DNA of 64,000 nt from Typhlomys cinereus (lineage: Eukaryota > Chordata > Mammalia > Rodentia > Platacanthomyidae), in contig JALPQD010000125.1 in the NCBI GenBank assembly GCA_023101885.1, positions 3,372,973 to 3,436,972 on the forward strand, written 5' to 3'. The notes under the pieces are model-generated. The model did no database searches. It saw only the letters and a program-made list of their open reading frames with translations, and was not told where the DNA came from. The position numbers and the translations under genes were made by a program. How positions within the stretch are numbered: the stretch's first letter is position 1; the number at the start of each line of letters is the position of its first letter. Shown one piece after another: positions 1 to 10,179 of this stretch.

Positions 1-24
1 TAGGTGGGCTGGGTGGGTTTGGTA

Positions 25-3000
25 CTAGGAGCCACTTATTAGGGAGTACATACGGCGCTTAATTTTCTGGGTCTGGGATACTTCACTTAATATAATTGTT
101 TCTAATGACATCCATTTCCCGGCAAATTCCAGTAATTCATCATTTTTGATGGCTGAGTAGTACTCCATTGTATAGATGTACCACCTTTTCCTTATCCACT
201 CATCAACTGTTGAACATTTGGGTTGATTCCATGACTTTGCTATTGTAAACAGTGCTGCTATGAACATGGTCGTGCTTGTGCTATCGAGGTGAACCTCTGC
301 TGTATGGGAGGTTATTCCCAAAAGTGAAATAGCAGGGTCATATGGCATTTCAATCTTTAATTTCTTTAAGAATCTCCAGACGGCTCGACAGAGTGGCTGT
401 ATGAGCCTGCATTCCCACCAGCAATGTAGCAGAGTTCCCCTCTCTCCAGCATTTGTTGTTGTTTGTATTGTGGATTTTTCCCATCCTGACTGGGGTGAGA
501 TGATATCTCAGGGAAGTTTTGATTTGCATTTCCCTGATGGCTAAGGAAGTGAAGCATTTTTTAAGATATTTGTTAGACATTTTAATTTCATCCCTGGTAA
601 AGTTTCTTTTAAGTTCCAGGGCCCATTTTTAATTGGGCCATTGGTTTCCTTGGTGTTTAGTTTTCTAAGTTCTTTGTGCACTCTGGACAGATGTGTGGTT
701 AGTGAAGATTTTCTCCCATTCTGTGGGTTGCCTTTGAGCTCGCGTTACAATCTCTTTATCTGAACAGAAGCTCTTTAATTTCACAAGATCCCAACTGTTG
801 AGAGTTGGTAGCAGTGACTGTGCCATTGGATGTCTGTTTAGGAACTGTTGGCCTAGCCCAATCAGCTCGAGGGAGTTCCCTATCCTTTCAACTATGGTTT
901 TTATAGTCTCTGGCATTATATCAAGGTCCTTGATCCATTTGGAATTAAGTCTTGTACATGGTGACAAGTACGGGTCCAGCTTTAATCTTCTGCATGTGGA
1001 GATCCAGTTTTGCCAGCACCATTTGTTGAAGATGCTGTTCTTTTTCCATTGGATTTTTTCGGCCCCTTTGTCAAAGACCAAATGGCTGTAATTTTGTGGG
1101 CTTATATCTGGGTCTTCAATCCTTATCCATTGATCTGTGTGTCTATTTTGGAGCCAGTACCAGGCTGTCTTTATAACTATGGATTTGTAGTATAGACTTA
1201 GATTTGGTATGGTAATACCTCCAGCAGTGTTTTTGTTACTCAGGATTGTCTTTGCTATCCTGGGTCTTTTGTGCCTCCATATGAACTTTGAGATTGTTTG
1301 GTCAACTTCTTTGAAGAATTGCTTTGGGATTTTGATTGGTATAGCATTGAATCTGTATATTGCCTTTGGTAGGATGGTCATGTTTACGATGTTGATTCTG
1401 CCAATCCAGGAACATGGGAATTCTTTCCACCTTCTGGTGTCTTCTGCAATTTCTTTCTTTAGGGTTTTAACATTTTCGTTGTAAAGGTCTTTCACCTCCT
1501 TGGTTAGGTTTATACCAAGGTATTTCATTTTTTTAGGGGCTATAGTGAATGTGATGGCTTTTTCACTTCTTTCATTCTGAGCATATAGGAAGGCCTCTGA
1601 TTTTTGCACATTTATTTTGTATCCTGCCACCCTGCTGAACTTCTCAATTAGTTCCAGGAGCTTCCTGGTGGAGTTTTTGGGATCACTCAGGTATAAGATC
1701 ATGTCATCTGCAAATAGGGAAAGTTTGACTTCTTCCTTGCCGATTTGAATCCCTCTTATGTCCCTTTCTTGTCTTATGGCTTCAGCTAAGACTTCAAGTA
1801 CAATATTGAATAGAAGTGGTGAGAGTGGACAGCCTTGTCTAATTCCTGATCAAAGTGGGAATGCTTCCAATTGTTCCCCATTGACCATAATCCTTGCTGT
1901 AGGCTTGTTTTATACAGCTTTTATTATATTGATAAAGGTTCCTTCCATTCCTACTGTCTCCAGCGTTTTGATCATAAAAGGTTGTTAGATCTTGTCAAAG
2001 GCTTTTTCTGCATCTATCAAGAGTATCATGTGGTCTTGGACTTTGGACTGGTTTACATAATGAATTACACTTACTGATTTGCGTATGTTGAACCAACCTT
2101 GTGTGCCGGGGATGAAGCCTACTTGGTCCCCATGAATGATCTTTTTAATATGTTTTTGAATCCGATTCGCTAAGACTTTGTTGAGAATCTTTGTGTCTGT
2201 TTTCATCAGAGAGATCGGCCTATAATCTTCTTTTTTAAGTGAATCTTTATTAGGTTTTGGGATTAAAACGATATTAGCTTCATAGAAGGAATTTGGTAGT
2301 GTTCCTTCCTTTGCTGTTTGATGGAACAGTTTAAGGAGTATTGGTGTTATTAACTCCTTAAATGTCTGGTAGAACTCTGTGCTGAATCTATCTGATCCAG
2401 GACATTTTTTGGTGGGAAGATTGGAGATTACTTCTTCAATTTCCTTATATATTATAGGGCCATTTAAGTAATTCACAGCTTCCTGATCCAATTTAGGTAA
2501 GATGTGTTTATTTAGAAATTCATCCATCTCTTGTGTGTTGTCAAACTTCACAGAGTATAAGTTTTTGAAATATGATGTTATAATTCTCTGGATTTCTTGG
2601 GTATCAGTAGTGATAACTCCATGTTCATTTCTGATTTTGTTAATTTGGGTTTTCTCTCTCCTGCTTTTGGTTAATTTAGCTAGGGGTGTATCAATCTTAT
2701 TGATTTTTTCAAAGAACCAGCTTTTTGACTGGTTGATTTTTTCTATCGTTTTCTTAATCTCGACTTCAGATATTTCTCCCCTTATTTTGCTAATCTCCTC
2801 TCTTCTACTACTTTTGGGATCAGATTGCTCAAGTTTCTCTAAAGCTTTAAGCTGCATTGTTAAGTTGTTTATTTCTGATGTTTCATTTTTTTTGATGTAG
2901 GCATTAAGAGCTATGAACTTACCTCTTAGAACAGCTTTCATTGTGTCCCAGAGATTTTGGTAAGTTGTATTTTCATTATCGTTCACTTTCAGGAAATCTT

Positions 3001-3811
3001 GAATTTCCTTTTTAATTTCTTCCTGAATCCAGTTCTCATTCAGCATCATAGTGTTAAGTTTCCAGGAGTTAGTGTATTTTCTCTTGTTTGTTGTGTTGTG
3101 GATGTCCAGCTTTAGGCCGTGGTGGTCTGACAGGGCACAGGTTAGAATTTCAACTTTTTTGTACATGTGTAGATTCGTTTTGTGGCCCAGTATGTGATCT
3201 ATTTTGGAGAAAGTTCCGTGTGCTGCTGAGAAAAATGTGTATTCTTTGGTGCGTGGGTGAAAAGTTCGATAGAGATCTGTAAGGTCCATTTCTTTCAGGG
3301 TTTGATTAAGGTCCAAAGTGTCTCTGTTAAGCTTTTGACCTGTTGATCTATCCCATGTTGAGAGGGCGGTGTTGAAGTCCCCAAGAATTATCGTTTGGGG
3401 GTTGATTTCTTGCTTTAGACGCTGTAGGGTTTTCTTAATGAATGTGGAGGGGCCCGTATTGGGTGCATATATGTTCAGTATTGTGAAGTCTTCCTGGTGA
3501 ATTGTACCTGTGACTAAAATGTAGTATCCATCCGTGTCTCTTATAATTTTCTTTGGTTTGAAGTCCACTTTGTCTGATAGCATAATGGCTACCCCTGCGT
3601 GTTTTCTGCTTCCATTAGCTTGTAGAATTGTTGACCAGCCTTTTATTTTTAGAGGGTGCCTATCTTTTGTGGTGAGATGGGTTTCCTGCAGGCAGTAGAT
3701 TGATGGATCGTGATTTTTAATCCAAGTTTGTAATCTGTGTCTCTGGATCAGTGAGTTAATTCCATTAACATTTAGTGTTATAATGGTGAAACTATTTTTG
3801 ATTCCAGACAT
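25..3811 (-). pseudogene. L1 ORF2 (endonuclease-reverse transcriptase), broken
   Basis: Starting at the ATG at 3811, the first 608 codons are open. They contain an APE-type endonuclease domain (NVNG near residue 15, QETHL near 42, GDFN near 145, SDHHGL near 227) and the N-terminal part of the reverse transcriptase (DYRPISL, then [11 protein letters not shown]). In-frame stops follow at 1985-1987, 1910-1912 and 1850-1852. The catalytic FADD motif is just beyond them, near 1700-1712, and the frame then stays open to 665 through the thumb and C-terminal region. Two more stops lie between 560 and 670 and a frameshift lies near 440. The natural terminator is the TAG at 25-27. The three clustered stops look like ordinary point mutations of CAA, TAC or TAT, and CGA codons. 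ORF2 normally has about 1,280 codons, matching this span. Confidence 0.93.
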
Positions 3812-3861
3812 TTATTATGTTTAGTAGTTTTTATAAGTATATTGCTTCGCTTTTAATGCTG

Positions 3862-4929
3862 TTATACTTGCCTTCTGCTCTCCTGGATATGCCTGTTTTT
3901 TTCTTCACACTTGAGTATCATTTCTAGCATATTTTGAAGGCCTGGTTTGGTGGACATGTATCCCTTCAGGCTGTCTTTGTGCTGGAAGATTTTTCTTTCT
4001 CCCTCGATCATGACTGATAGTTTTGCAGGGTAAATCAGCCTAGGTTGACATTTTTGCTCATTCAATACTTGAAGTATGTCTCTCCAAGCTCTTCTTGCTT
4101 TTAGTGTTTCCATTGAGAAGTCATTTGTTATTTTAATAGGTTTACCTTTAAAAGTGACTTGTTTTTTCTCTCTTGAAGCTCTCAGCACCAGTTCTTTATC
4201 TTGAATGTGGAGTGTTTTGACTATTATTTGCCGTGGCGAGCTTCTGTTTTGGTCATATCTGTTTGGGGTGCGGAATGCCTCTTGTATATGGATGGGCCTC
4301 TCTTTTTTTAGATGAGGAAAGTTTTCCTTGATGATTGTTTGGAAAATTTCCTCAGGGGTGGTATTTTGAGATTCTTGCTCTCGTATTCCATGAATACGCA
4401 TGTTGGGCTTTTTCAGGGTGTCCCATATCTCCTGGCTATTTCTCTCAAGCATCTGTTTGGCTTTAACAATCTCTTTCATTGAGCTGGTTAGTACTCCCAC
4501 TTTATCTTCAAGGTCTGAAATTCTGTTTTCTGCTTCGTTAGTTCTGCTGATAAGACTCTGTGGAGTTCTGGGTTGAAGATAACTTGTCTTTTAGCTCAGT
4601 TTTAAACTCTGCTTGAGTCTGCTTTAACTGTTCTATGCCAGTTTTTGATTCTTGCACTGTTTTTCTCAACTCCTCCATGTGTCTGTTGTGTTCCTCCTGA
4701 TTGATTGATTCAGGGAGGAATTATTTAATTCCTCCCTGATTTCCTCTTTCATAGTATTGAACATGGTAATGATCATATTTTGAAGGGCGTTATCTTGGGT
4801 CAGGCTTTCTTGGCCATTTTCCATGGGTTTGTTCTGGTTGGAATCTAACATTATGGGATTAATTCCTTCAGTGGGAGATTTGTTTACTTGAGTGTTGTGT
4901 CTCATGGATTTGCACTTAGACTTTGGCAT
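3862..4929 (-). pseudogene. L1 ORF1 (RNA-binding chaperone), broken
   Basis: The ATG at 4929 opens an 87-codon frame with the basic, disordered N terminus typical of L1 ORF1p. The frame breaks near 4690-4740, at a perfect inverted repeat, and the coiled-coil part continues in another frame. A one-base loss near 4557 breaks it again. From about 4500 to 3862 a 212-codon frame encodes the end of the coiled coil, the RRM-like domain (MRIHGIREQESQN onward) and the C-terminal domain (QVTFKGKPIKITNDFS, ARRAWRDILQVLN). ORF1p trimers normally coat L1 RNA. Total length, about 355 codons, fits the family. Because the coiled coil is split between frames, no intact protein can be made. Confidence 0.9.
4710..4739. 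repeat. Perfect inverted repeat in L1 ORF1
   Basis: Two 14-base arms that are exact reverse complements are separated by only 2 bases (4724-4725). The hairpin sits where the ORF1 frame is first lost, so it probably arose as a local inverted duplication rather than as a functional site. Confidence 0.9.
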
Positions 4930-4984
4930 TGTCGGTTTAACTTTTAAGATCTTTTAATTTCTGTGCGTTTTTCACTAAACTGAA

Positions 4985-5218
4985 TTATTTGGCCTGGGGC
5001 TCTGGGGGTGGGCGGGGACCAATCTTACCTGGGTCGTGGCGTGGTGAGGCCCGGCTGGACCCCGCGCGCGTGCGTCCCGGGCGGCGGAGTGGAGGGGAAG
5101 GGGGGATGGGGCGACGGCGGGGCGCTATTTAAACCCAGGCCACCCGAGGGCGGGGCCGGGCGCAGAGGGGGTGCCCTCTCCTCCTCCCAGGCCCTACGTG
5201 CCGGCTCTGGCTGGATGG

Positions 5219-5252
<34 letters not shown>

Positions 5253-5395
5253 AGCTGGGTCCACTCGGGCGGCCTGGGGCTCTGGGGACGGGCGGCGCGG
5301 ACCAATCTTACCTGGGTCGCGGCGCGGTGAGGCCCGGCTGGACCTCGCGCCAAGGCGTTGTCCCTGGCGGCGGAGTGGAGGGGAAGGGGGCGTTA
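4985..5395 (-). promoter_or_regulatory. L1 5' UTR with tandem promoter monomers
   Basis: Two copies of one GC-rich unit start, on the plus strand, with the same 10-mer at 4991 and at 5271, a period of 280 bp. About 125 bp of the second copy is present before AT-rich flanking DNA begins near 5396. Read on the L1 (minus) strand this is one full monomer next to ORF1, preceded by one partial monomer. Monomeric promoters of this kind are known from murine L1 families, where each monomer carries RNA polymerase II promoter activity. The region is CpG-rich, unlike everything around it, and contains a homopolymer of 32 G. Apparent ORFs here on both strands are low-complexity artefacts. Confidence 0.85.
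5220..5251. repeat. G32 homopolymer inside the L1 promoter monomer
   Basis: An uninterrupted run of 32 G on the plus strand (poly-C in L1 mRNA sense) lies inside the full promoter monomer. It is capable of forming G-quadruplexes. Its exact length is likely unreliable in any assembly. Confidence 0.95.
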
Positions 5396-6284
5396 TTGTG
5401 GTTTTGATTATGCTATACCTAATAACTAGTGACTAATGAAATAGAGGATTTATCATTACTTATTGAGATTTAGATCTCTTCTCACAAAAGTGTATATTCA
5501 AGTCCTTTGCTTAGAAAAAAAGATATGACACAAAAATGTAAACTGTAAAAGTAACTCCTACATTTTTAAATTTTATAACAAAGAAGCAATGACACTTCAG
5601 TTTGAAATTGGTCAATAACTGGGGTAGTCACGTCTATTCAACATTGTCTGGAAATTATTGCTATGGATTTTGGGTAAAAGCATGAAAAGTACATCCTACC
5701 TGTCTTTCTCTGGGATCCCTGGGGAAATTAACATCGTTTATGTTACTTACCATGATGAATAATATGCTCCACACTCAGACATTCCAAATATTAGTTTGAC
5801 TCCATATTCTGGAGTTTCAGTTGTTGCCATTGATTCCTAATAATGAGGTAAATTCACGCTGGTCACATCTTGGTCAGAAGCACCAGAATGTCCTTATACG
5901 TGAGCATGAATGTCCCTCCACACCCCAATTCCTCGATGCTGATTTAACTGAACATATTTGACCATTAAAAGAAAAATCCAAGGGATACCAGTGCTTGTGC
6001 GAATCTCTACAGACTGTGGGAGGAGGAAAACGAGTGGGGAATTGTGGCACTATCAATTCAGGGAGACCCTACCCCAGGCTCCCGAATCCAGGGCAAGCCT
6101 GAACAAATTGGGACATGCCCTGGACATATCCCAATAGAGGAACCATGCAGGCAAAGAAATGAACAACCAATGGGAAGCAGCCATCTAACCTGCCTCTGCA
6201 ATGGACACCTAGTAAACAGCCAAATGATTGGTGGCTGTCGTCCCCCCCCCACAGAGAAATGGCAACACCTGATTGGACCCTTGA
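5396..6284. other. No gene seen; AT-rich flank and possible LTR-like scrap
   Basis: 5396-5870 is AT-rich and shows no coding frame or repeat that I recognise. 5960-6284 is more GC-balanced and contains CCAAT (near 6167) and the inverted form ATTGG (near 6228 and 6272), which resembles the U3 part of an LTR. No matching second LTR is present, so this is only a hint. Confidence 0.4.
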
Positions 6285-6800
6285 CCCAATATAAGCTCCC
6301 CCCTTTCCCCTTCTCCTTCCCCTTCTCCCAGTGTCTCTCTCTTCCCCCCTCCCATCCCCTGAAGCAGCCTTTCCTGTGAAGGCCAAACTTCCCTCTGAGT
6401 CCTCCACTTTAGCGAGGTGCAAGGACTCTGGCATAGACCAGAGCACTTTCTTGGGCTCTTCATTAGTATGGGAACACTATTATGACTGTTAATCCCTTGT
6501 CTCTAAGGATCCTAGTGCCTGTGATCCACGCTAGACTTTGGGAGGTCATTGACATGTCAGTCATTGTGCAGATCATGCAAAGTACGATTATGGCTACTGC
6601 GTCCCTAACTTGTGTGGAGTACCTTGCATATCATTGCTCCTCCCCATCTTTAGGCCCTTACAATCTTGCCACCCTCTCTGATCTGCAAGGTTCCCTGAGC
6701 TTTAGGATTGGGAGAGATTTGGCTGATCTAGTTCCAGGTGGTTGATGTAGGATCTTTGGTGTTCTGAATTATGACTTGTTGTTTTCAGTTTTGCTTTTGA
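6285..6800 (-). mobile_element. L1 3' UTR fragment
   Basis: A pyrimidine-rich tract (6293-6360) is followed by the same conserved block that recurs at 18911, 29465, 34021, 39429 and 40040: the segment beginning CAGTGTCTC, then GGAACACTATTATGACTG and CTAAGGATC. This is the 3' UTR of the local L1 family in reverse, with its polypurine tract. The copy is 5'-truncated, and I could not find a clear target duplication. Confidence 0.75.
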
Positions 6801-7362
6801 TATTTAAAATACAAAACTGAGCCTTTTGGGGGAAATTTATCTTCTATCCCAAAGGACTAGGAAGAGCTCTAGGGACCAAAAAATGCTTCTGTGTAAACAA
6901 GACAATTCTCTGGAAGGAGAAATAGTACAAGAAGCTTCCCCAGTCACTGTCTACATGACATCACATCAATAGACTGATTGCATTGGCGTATGTTGAAGCA
7001 TCCACTTGATGTAAGCATGCATGGATAGTGAAAGGAAGGAGAATAACACTTTATTTTAATAAGAATCACCATTTTGATTTAATTTCAGTCATTTCTTTTC
7101 AAATCTTCGTATGATGTAAGTTGAAATCATCAAGATAGAAAATATTCCAGTTATTCACCTGAGTATTGTTATGTTTTTGTTCATTTCTTTTATTGGATCT
7201 ATTTAGAAAATATTGAGTAATGAGCACTCCACAAATCATATTAAATCTATGAAGAAAAAGCATTAGATGACATGGGCCATGATTTCCCTGAAGTAACCAA
7301 TTAGGATTGATAAGTATTATCATATTGTATTATCATTTTGCCAAAAGTTTAGGTTTATGTTG
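6801..7362. other. No gene seen
   Basis: AT-rich DNA without a convincing frame or repeat. It ends at the provirus target site. Confidence 0.5.
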
Positions 7363-7505
7363 ACTACTGTAGAGCTATTTAGCCCCAGGGAGAAGTTGGT
7401 CATGCTACCCGGCCCCTCATCCAACCAAGAAACCATACCCATACCTGCGCAGGGATGCGGCATACGCCCAGTTGGGAATATGGCTGCTCTTCATGTTCTG
7501 GCTAC

Positions 7506-7604
7506 CCTGCCTTGCTGATTGGATAACTGCACTCCACCCCTGCCTTGCTGATTGGATAACTGCACTCCGCCCCTGCCTTGCTGATTGGATAACTGCACTC
7601 CTCC
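7506..7604 (+). repeat. Three 33-bp direct repeats in LTR U3
   Basis: Units start at 7506, 7539 and 7572 and are nearly identical. Each contains GCTGATTGGATAACTGCAC, which includes an inverted CCAAT box (an NF-Y type site). The 3' LTR carries the same three-unit array near 13447-13545. Tandem enhancers of this type are usual in retroviral U3 regions. Confidence 0.85.
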
Positions 7605-7664
7605 CCTGCCTTTCTTACTACCCTGCTTCTGCCATAAAGCAGTTCCTGCTCAGACAGAACTCCC

Positions 7665-7666
<2 letters not shown>

Positions 7667-7712
<46 letters not shown>
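7667..7712. repeat. (GT)23 microsatellite in the 5' LTR
   Basis: 46 bp of pure GT dinucleotide. The 3' LTR has only a short interrupted GT stretch at the corresponding place (13609-13628), so the repeat expanded after integration in this LTR alone. Confidence 0.95.
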
Positions 7713-7713
<1 letters not shown>

Positions 7714-7898
7714 CTCCGCCCGGCGACCTTACCTGTCCCGATCGGTCTTGTGGGGCAGGGTTTCCCTTTACTGCTGCAGGACGGCAGTCGAGGGGAGAGC
7801 TGGAAAGCCCCACAATTGGTGTGAGGCGACAGCGGGGTAGCAACTGAGGAGCAGCTGATCGGGCCAAGCAAGGTACAAGGTAAGGTATCTCCGAAAGG

Positions 7899-9540
7899 AT
7901 GGGGCAATCACTTTCGGTCCCCGAGGATCCTGCCCTTAAGGCTTTTAGGTTTATGCTAAAAAGTAGGGGGCTTGAAATGTCCGACCATCAGGCTGAAAAG
8001 GCCTGGACTGCATTCTGTAAGTTAGCCCCCTGGCTGCCAGCCTGCTAACCTCTTCGATTGGAGCACATGGGACCGGGTGGAGCAGCTTATGTACAAGAGG
8101 GAAATCAACTTGGGGGGGAGCCCTCCCTTAGGAGCCTACTCTGTACTGTCGGCCCTAAAGGCTTGCTTCTCCCCAGGCCCTTGGAGAGGGAGCCCATCTG
8201 AGAGACCCTCGGCCCCTCCCTTGCCAGATCCCCAGAATACTGGGAGTCTAGAGAGGGGACGCTGGGTGACCTTTGAGGCAGCCCGGGTCTTACCCCCTCC
8301 CCCACAAAGTGAAGTGTTGGAGGGGGAGCCCTCAGACCCTTTTGATAAGGCCTTTGGCCCAGTCCCTGGCTCAGGCAGTGATTCCCATCCACCACCTTAC
8401 TGCCCAGCTTCCCCCGAGGCAGAGGCCCCTGGGCCTTGCCAGGAAAAGGCGCCAAGGGTACTGGCTGCTGAGGCTGAGGGGAATCCCCCGTGACCCAGGG
8501 AGGGGCTGGGGCCTGTCATTTTGTAGAGCGGGAAAGCCGGCTGCCAGCCATGTTATGAAGAAAAGGGGAACTTTACTGAGCCCCGTGCATGCAGTGGCTT
8601 CCCTGTAAATGTGGCTCCAGGAGGCAACCGACCTGCCGCATGGTACCCTTGGGAAGCACATGACTTAAAAGAGCTCAAAAAGGCTGTTTCGGAGGAAGGG
8701 CCTAATTCCCTCTTGGCGGAGACCATCCTTCATGGCCTGGCTCATCAACAATGTACTACTCAGGATTGGAGGAATCTTCCCAAAGCAGTTCTCTCAGGTC
8801 CTCTGTATCTAAAATGGTGTGCCTTTTTCAATGACGAATGCCAGACTCAGGCTGAGCAGAACCAGGCTGCTAACCCACCGATTCCGGTGACTTATGGCAT
8901 GCTCTCTGGGTCCAAAGACCAGTATTCTACTGGCCTCCGACAGGCTGCCATTCCCGATCCATACAGGGACCAGGTACGCGCCTTAGGGTTGGCTGCATGG
9001 AAAAAGCTAGAGGAGGGTCCTTCAGAACCTCCTATTGAGGGCATCACCCAGAAAATCAACGAGGACCTTGTGACTTTTATAGAGAGGGCAGAGAAAAGCC
9101 CCCAGAGAAAGTTTCCCCCCGGCCCTCTGCGAGAGCAGTTTATCAAAATGCTGGTTTGGGATGGAATGACTAGTGATCATAAGTTGGCCTGCACAGGGTT
9201 AAATGAATGCTCCATGGGCAGGTGGATTGTAGCCACCAAAGATGTGGGTACCCAAGCCCACCAGGCACAAACCCTGGTTTCCGCCCTATAAGCTCAGACA
9301 GCATCACTGGCCGGGGCTCTTACCTCTGCCTTGACAGTGGCCTTGGGTAGAAGGGGGGGCAATTGCTTTGGCTGTGGACAACTGGGACATTTTAGACGAG
9401 AATGCTCTCAGGTAGGAGGTCCTGCTCTCAAGCATCCATCTGATCAGGTAGGCCCCAAGGGGGCTAGACCTAAGACCCCTTGCCCTAGATGCTGAAAAGG
9501 CTTTCATTGGCACAGAGATTGTAAATCTAAATTTGACATA
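7899..9540 (+). pseudogene. Retroviral gag remnant (matrix, capsid, nucleocapsid)
   Basis: The likely start is the ATG at 7899, which gives an MGQSLS N terminus with a myristoylation-type glycine and lies just after a splice-donor consensus (AAG/GTAAGG, GT at 7880-7881). That frame stops at 8046-8048. The gag frame resumes at 8077 with a proline-rich segment holding a PPPY late-budding motif at 8389-8400, is stopped at 8491-8493, then is open from about 8600 to 9291 across the capsid domain. After the stop at 9289-9291 the same frame encodes two CCHC zinc knuckles: 9364-9405 intact, and 9481-9522 with a TGA inside. Gag normally assembles the virion core. This copy cannot make a full polyprotein. 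Confidence 0.88.
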
Positions 9541-9599
9541 GAGGGCAAACCTTTAAACTAGATCAGGGGCGGCCTCCAGCCCTATCACCCAAAGGAGGC

Positions 9600-10090
9600 G
9601 CCTCGTCTAAGATCCCCCCCCCAGGATAAATTGGACTGTCCCTATCATTCCCAGAATTAGGCCAAAAATGGACATTTATATTGAGGGAAAGAAATTTCAT
9701 TGCCTTATTGACACGGGGGCGGATAGGACTATATTGAGAAAAGAGGAAGTTCCCCCACAATGGGAACTTGTTCCTGATCCCAATTACACGGGGTGGGAGG
9801 AGATTCCAGGTAGGAGGAAACTAAAGGGTGGCTTAAATGGAGAGATATGGACAGCACGATAGGAGACGTGCACCCCCTAGTGCCTGCTAGTCTCACAGCA
9901 AACTTATTGGGGCAAGATATTCTGGGGGAGGCAGAAGCTTATATTACCACCGACCACAAGGCCCTGTACCAAGATATCCTTGAGGAAGAAGAATGTCAAC
10001 AACAGTTTAACCTTCCTGGCAGTTTTAGCAATTATAGAAGAGACCCCCTCTTTGAAGATGCCAGAAGAAAGGCCACTCATCCCTGAGGGC
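9600..10090 (+). pseudogene. Retroviral protease remnant
   Basis: The frame from 9668 carries the aspartic protease active site LIDTGAD, with DTGA at 9710-9721, followed by the expected flap region. It shifts frame near 9860, and LLGQDIL, at the domain end, is at about 9906-9926. No glycine-rich G-patch follows and no dUTPase precedes it, unlike many betaretroviruses. It would cleave Gag and Pol in an intact virus and is broken here. Confidence 0.85.
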
Positions 10091-10179
10091 CTAATCCTCA
10101 ATCCTAAAGGCCACTGTTTCACCCAGACCAGCCATACAATGGCTCCCAGGTCCCCCTGTCTGGGTGGAACAGTGGCCAT

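Larger units (their letters stand above)
1..5395 (-). mobile_element. Near full-length LINE-1 (L1), inactivated
   Basis: An L1 retrotransposon lies on the minus strand: promoter monomers (4985-5395), ORF1 (3862-4929), a short inter-ORF spacer and ORF2 (25-3811) in the expected order. The 3' UTR and poly(A) lie beyond the left window edge, so target-site duplications cannot be checked. L1 replicates by target-primed reverse transcription of its own mRNA using the ORF1 RNA-binding protein and the ORF2 endonuclease/reverse transcriptase. Both ORFs are broken by stops and frameshifts, so this copy cannot move on its own. The damage is modest and long frames survive, so it is a fairly young insertion. 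Truncated tails of related L1s are scattered through the rest of the window. Confidence 0.95.
7368..7814 (+). repeat. 5' LTR of the provirus
   Basis: 447 bp, from TGTAG to CCCCACA, matching 13309-13728. U3 holds three 33-bp tandem units (7506-7604), each with an inverted CCAAT box. A CATAAAG element near 7632 may serve as the TATA box. A (GT)23 run (7667-7712) sits in the presumed R region. The sequence after the LTR, TTGGTGTGAGG at 7816, is where the primer-binding site should be. It is too degraded for me to assign a tRNA. Confidence 0.9.

Noticed and set aside
798..2900. Plus-strand open frames of 60-130 codons
   Set aside because: They are antisense shadows of L1 ORF2.
5008..5436. Long GC-rich open frames on both strands
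   Set aside because: They lie in the L1 promoter monomers and come from stop-poor GC composition and a G32 run. The proteins are Gly, Pro and Arg low-complexity.
7815..7834. Primer-binding site tRNA assignment
   Set aside because: TGGTGTGAGG resembles the start of a leucine-type site but diverges after a few bases, so I make no call.
7472..7907. Frames through the LTR GT repeat
   Set aside because: Repeat-driven Val-Cys or Thr-His strings inside an LTR, not genes.
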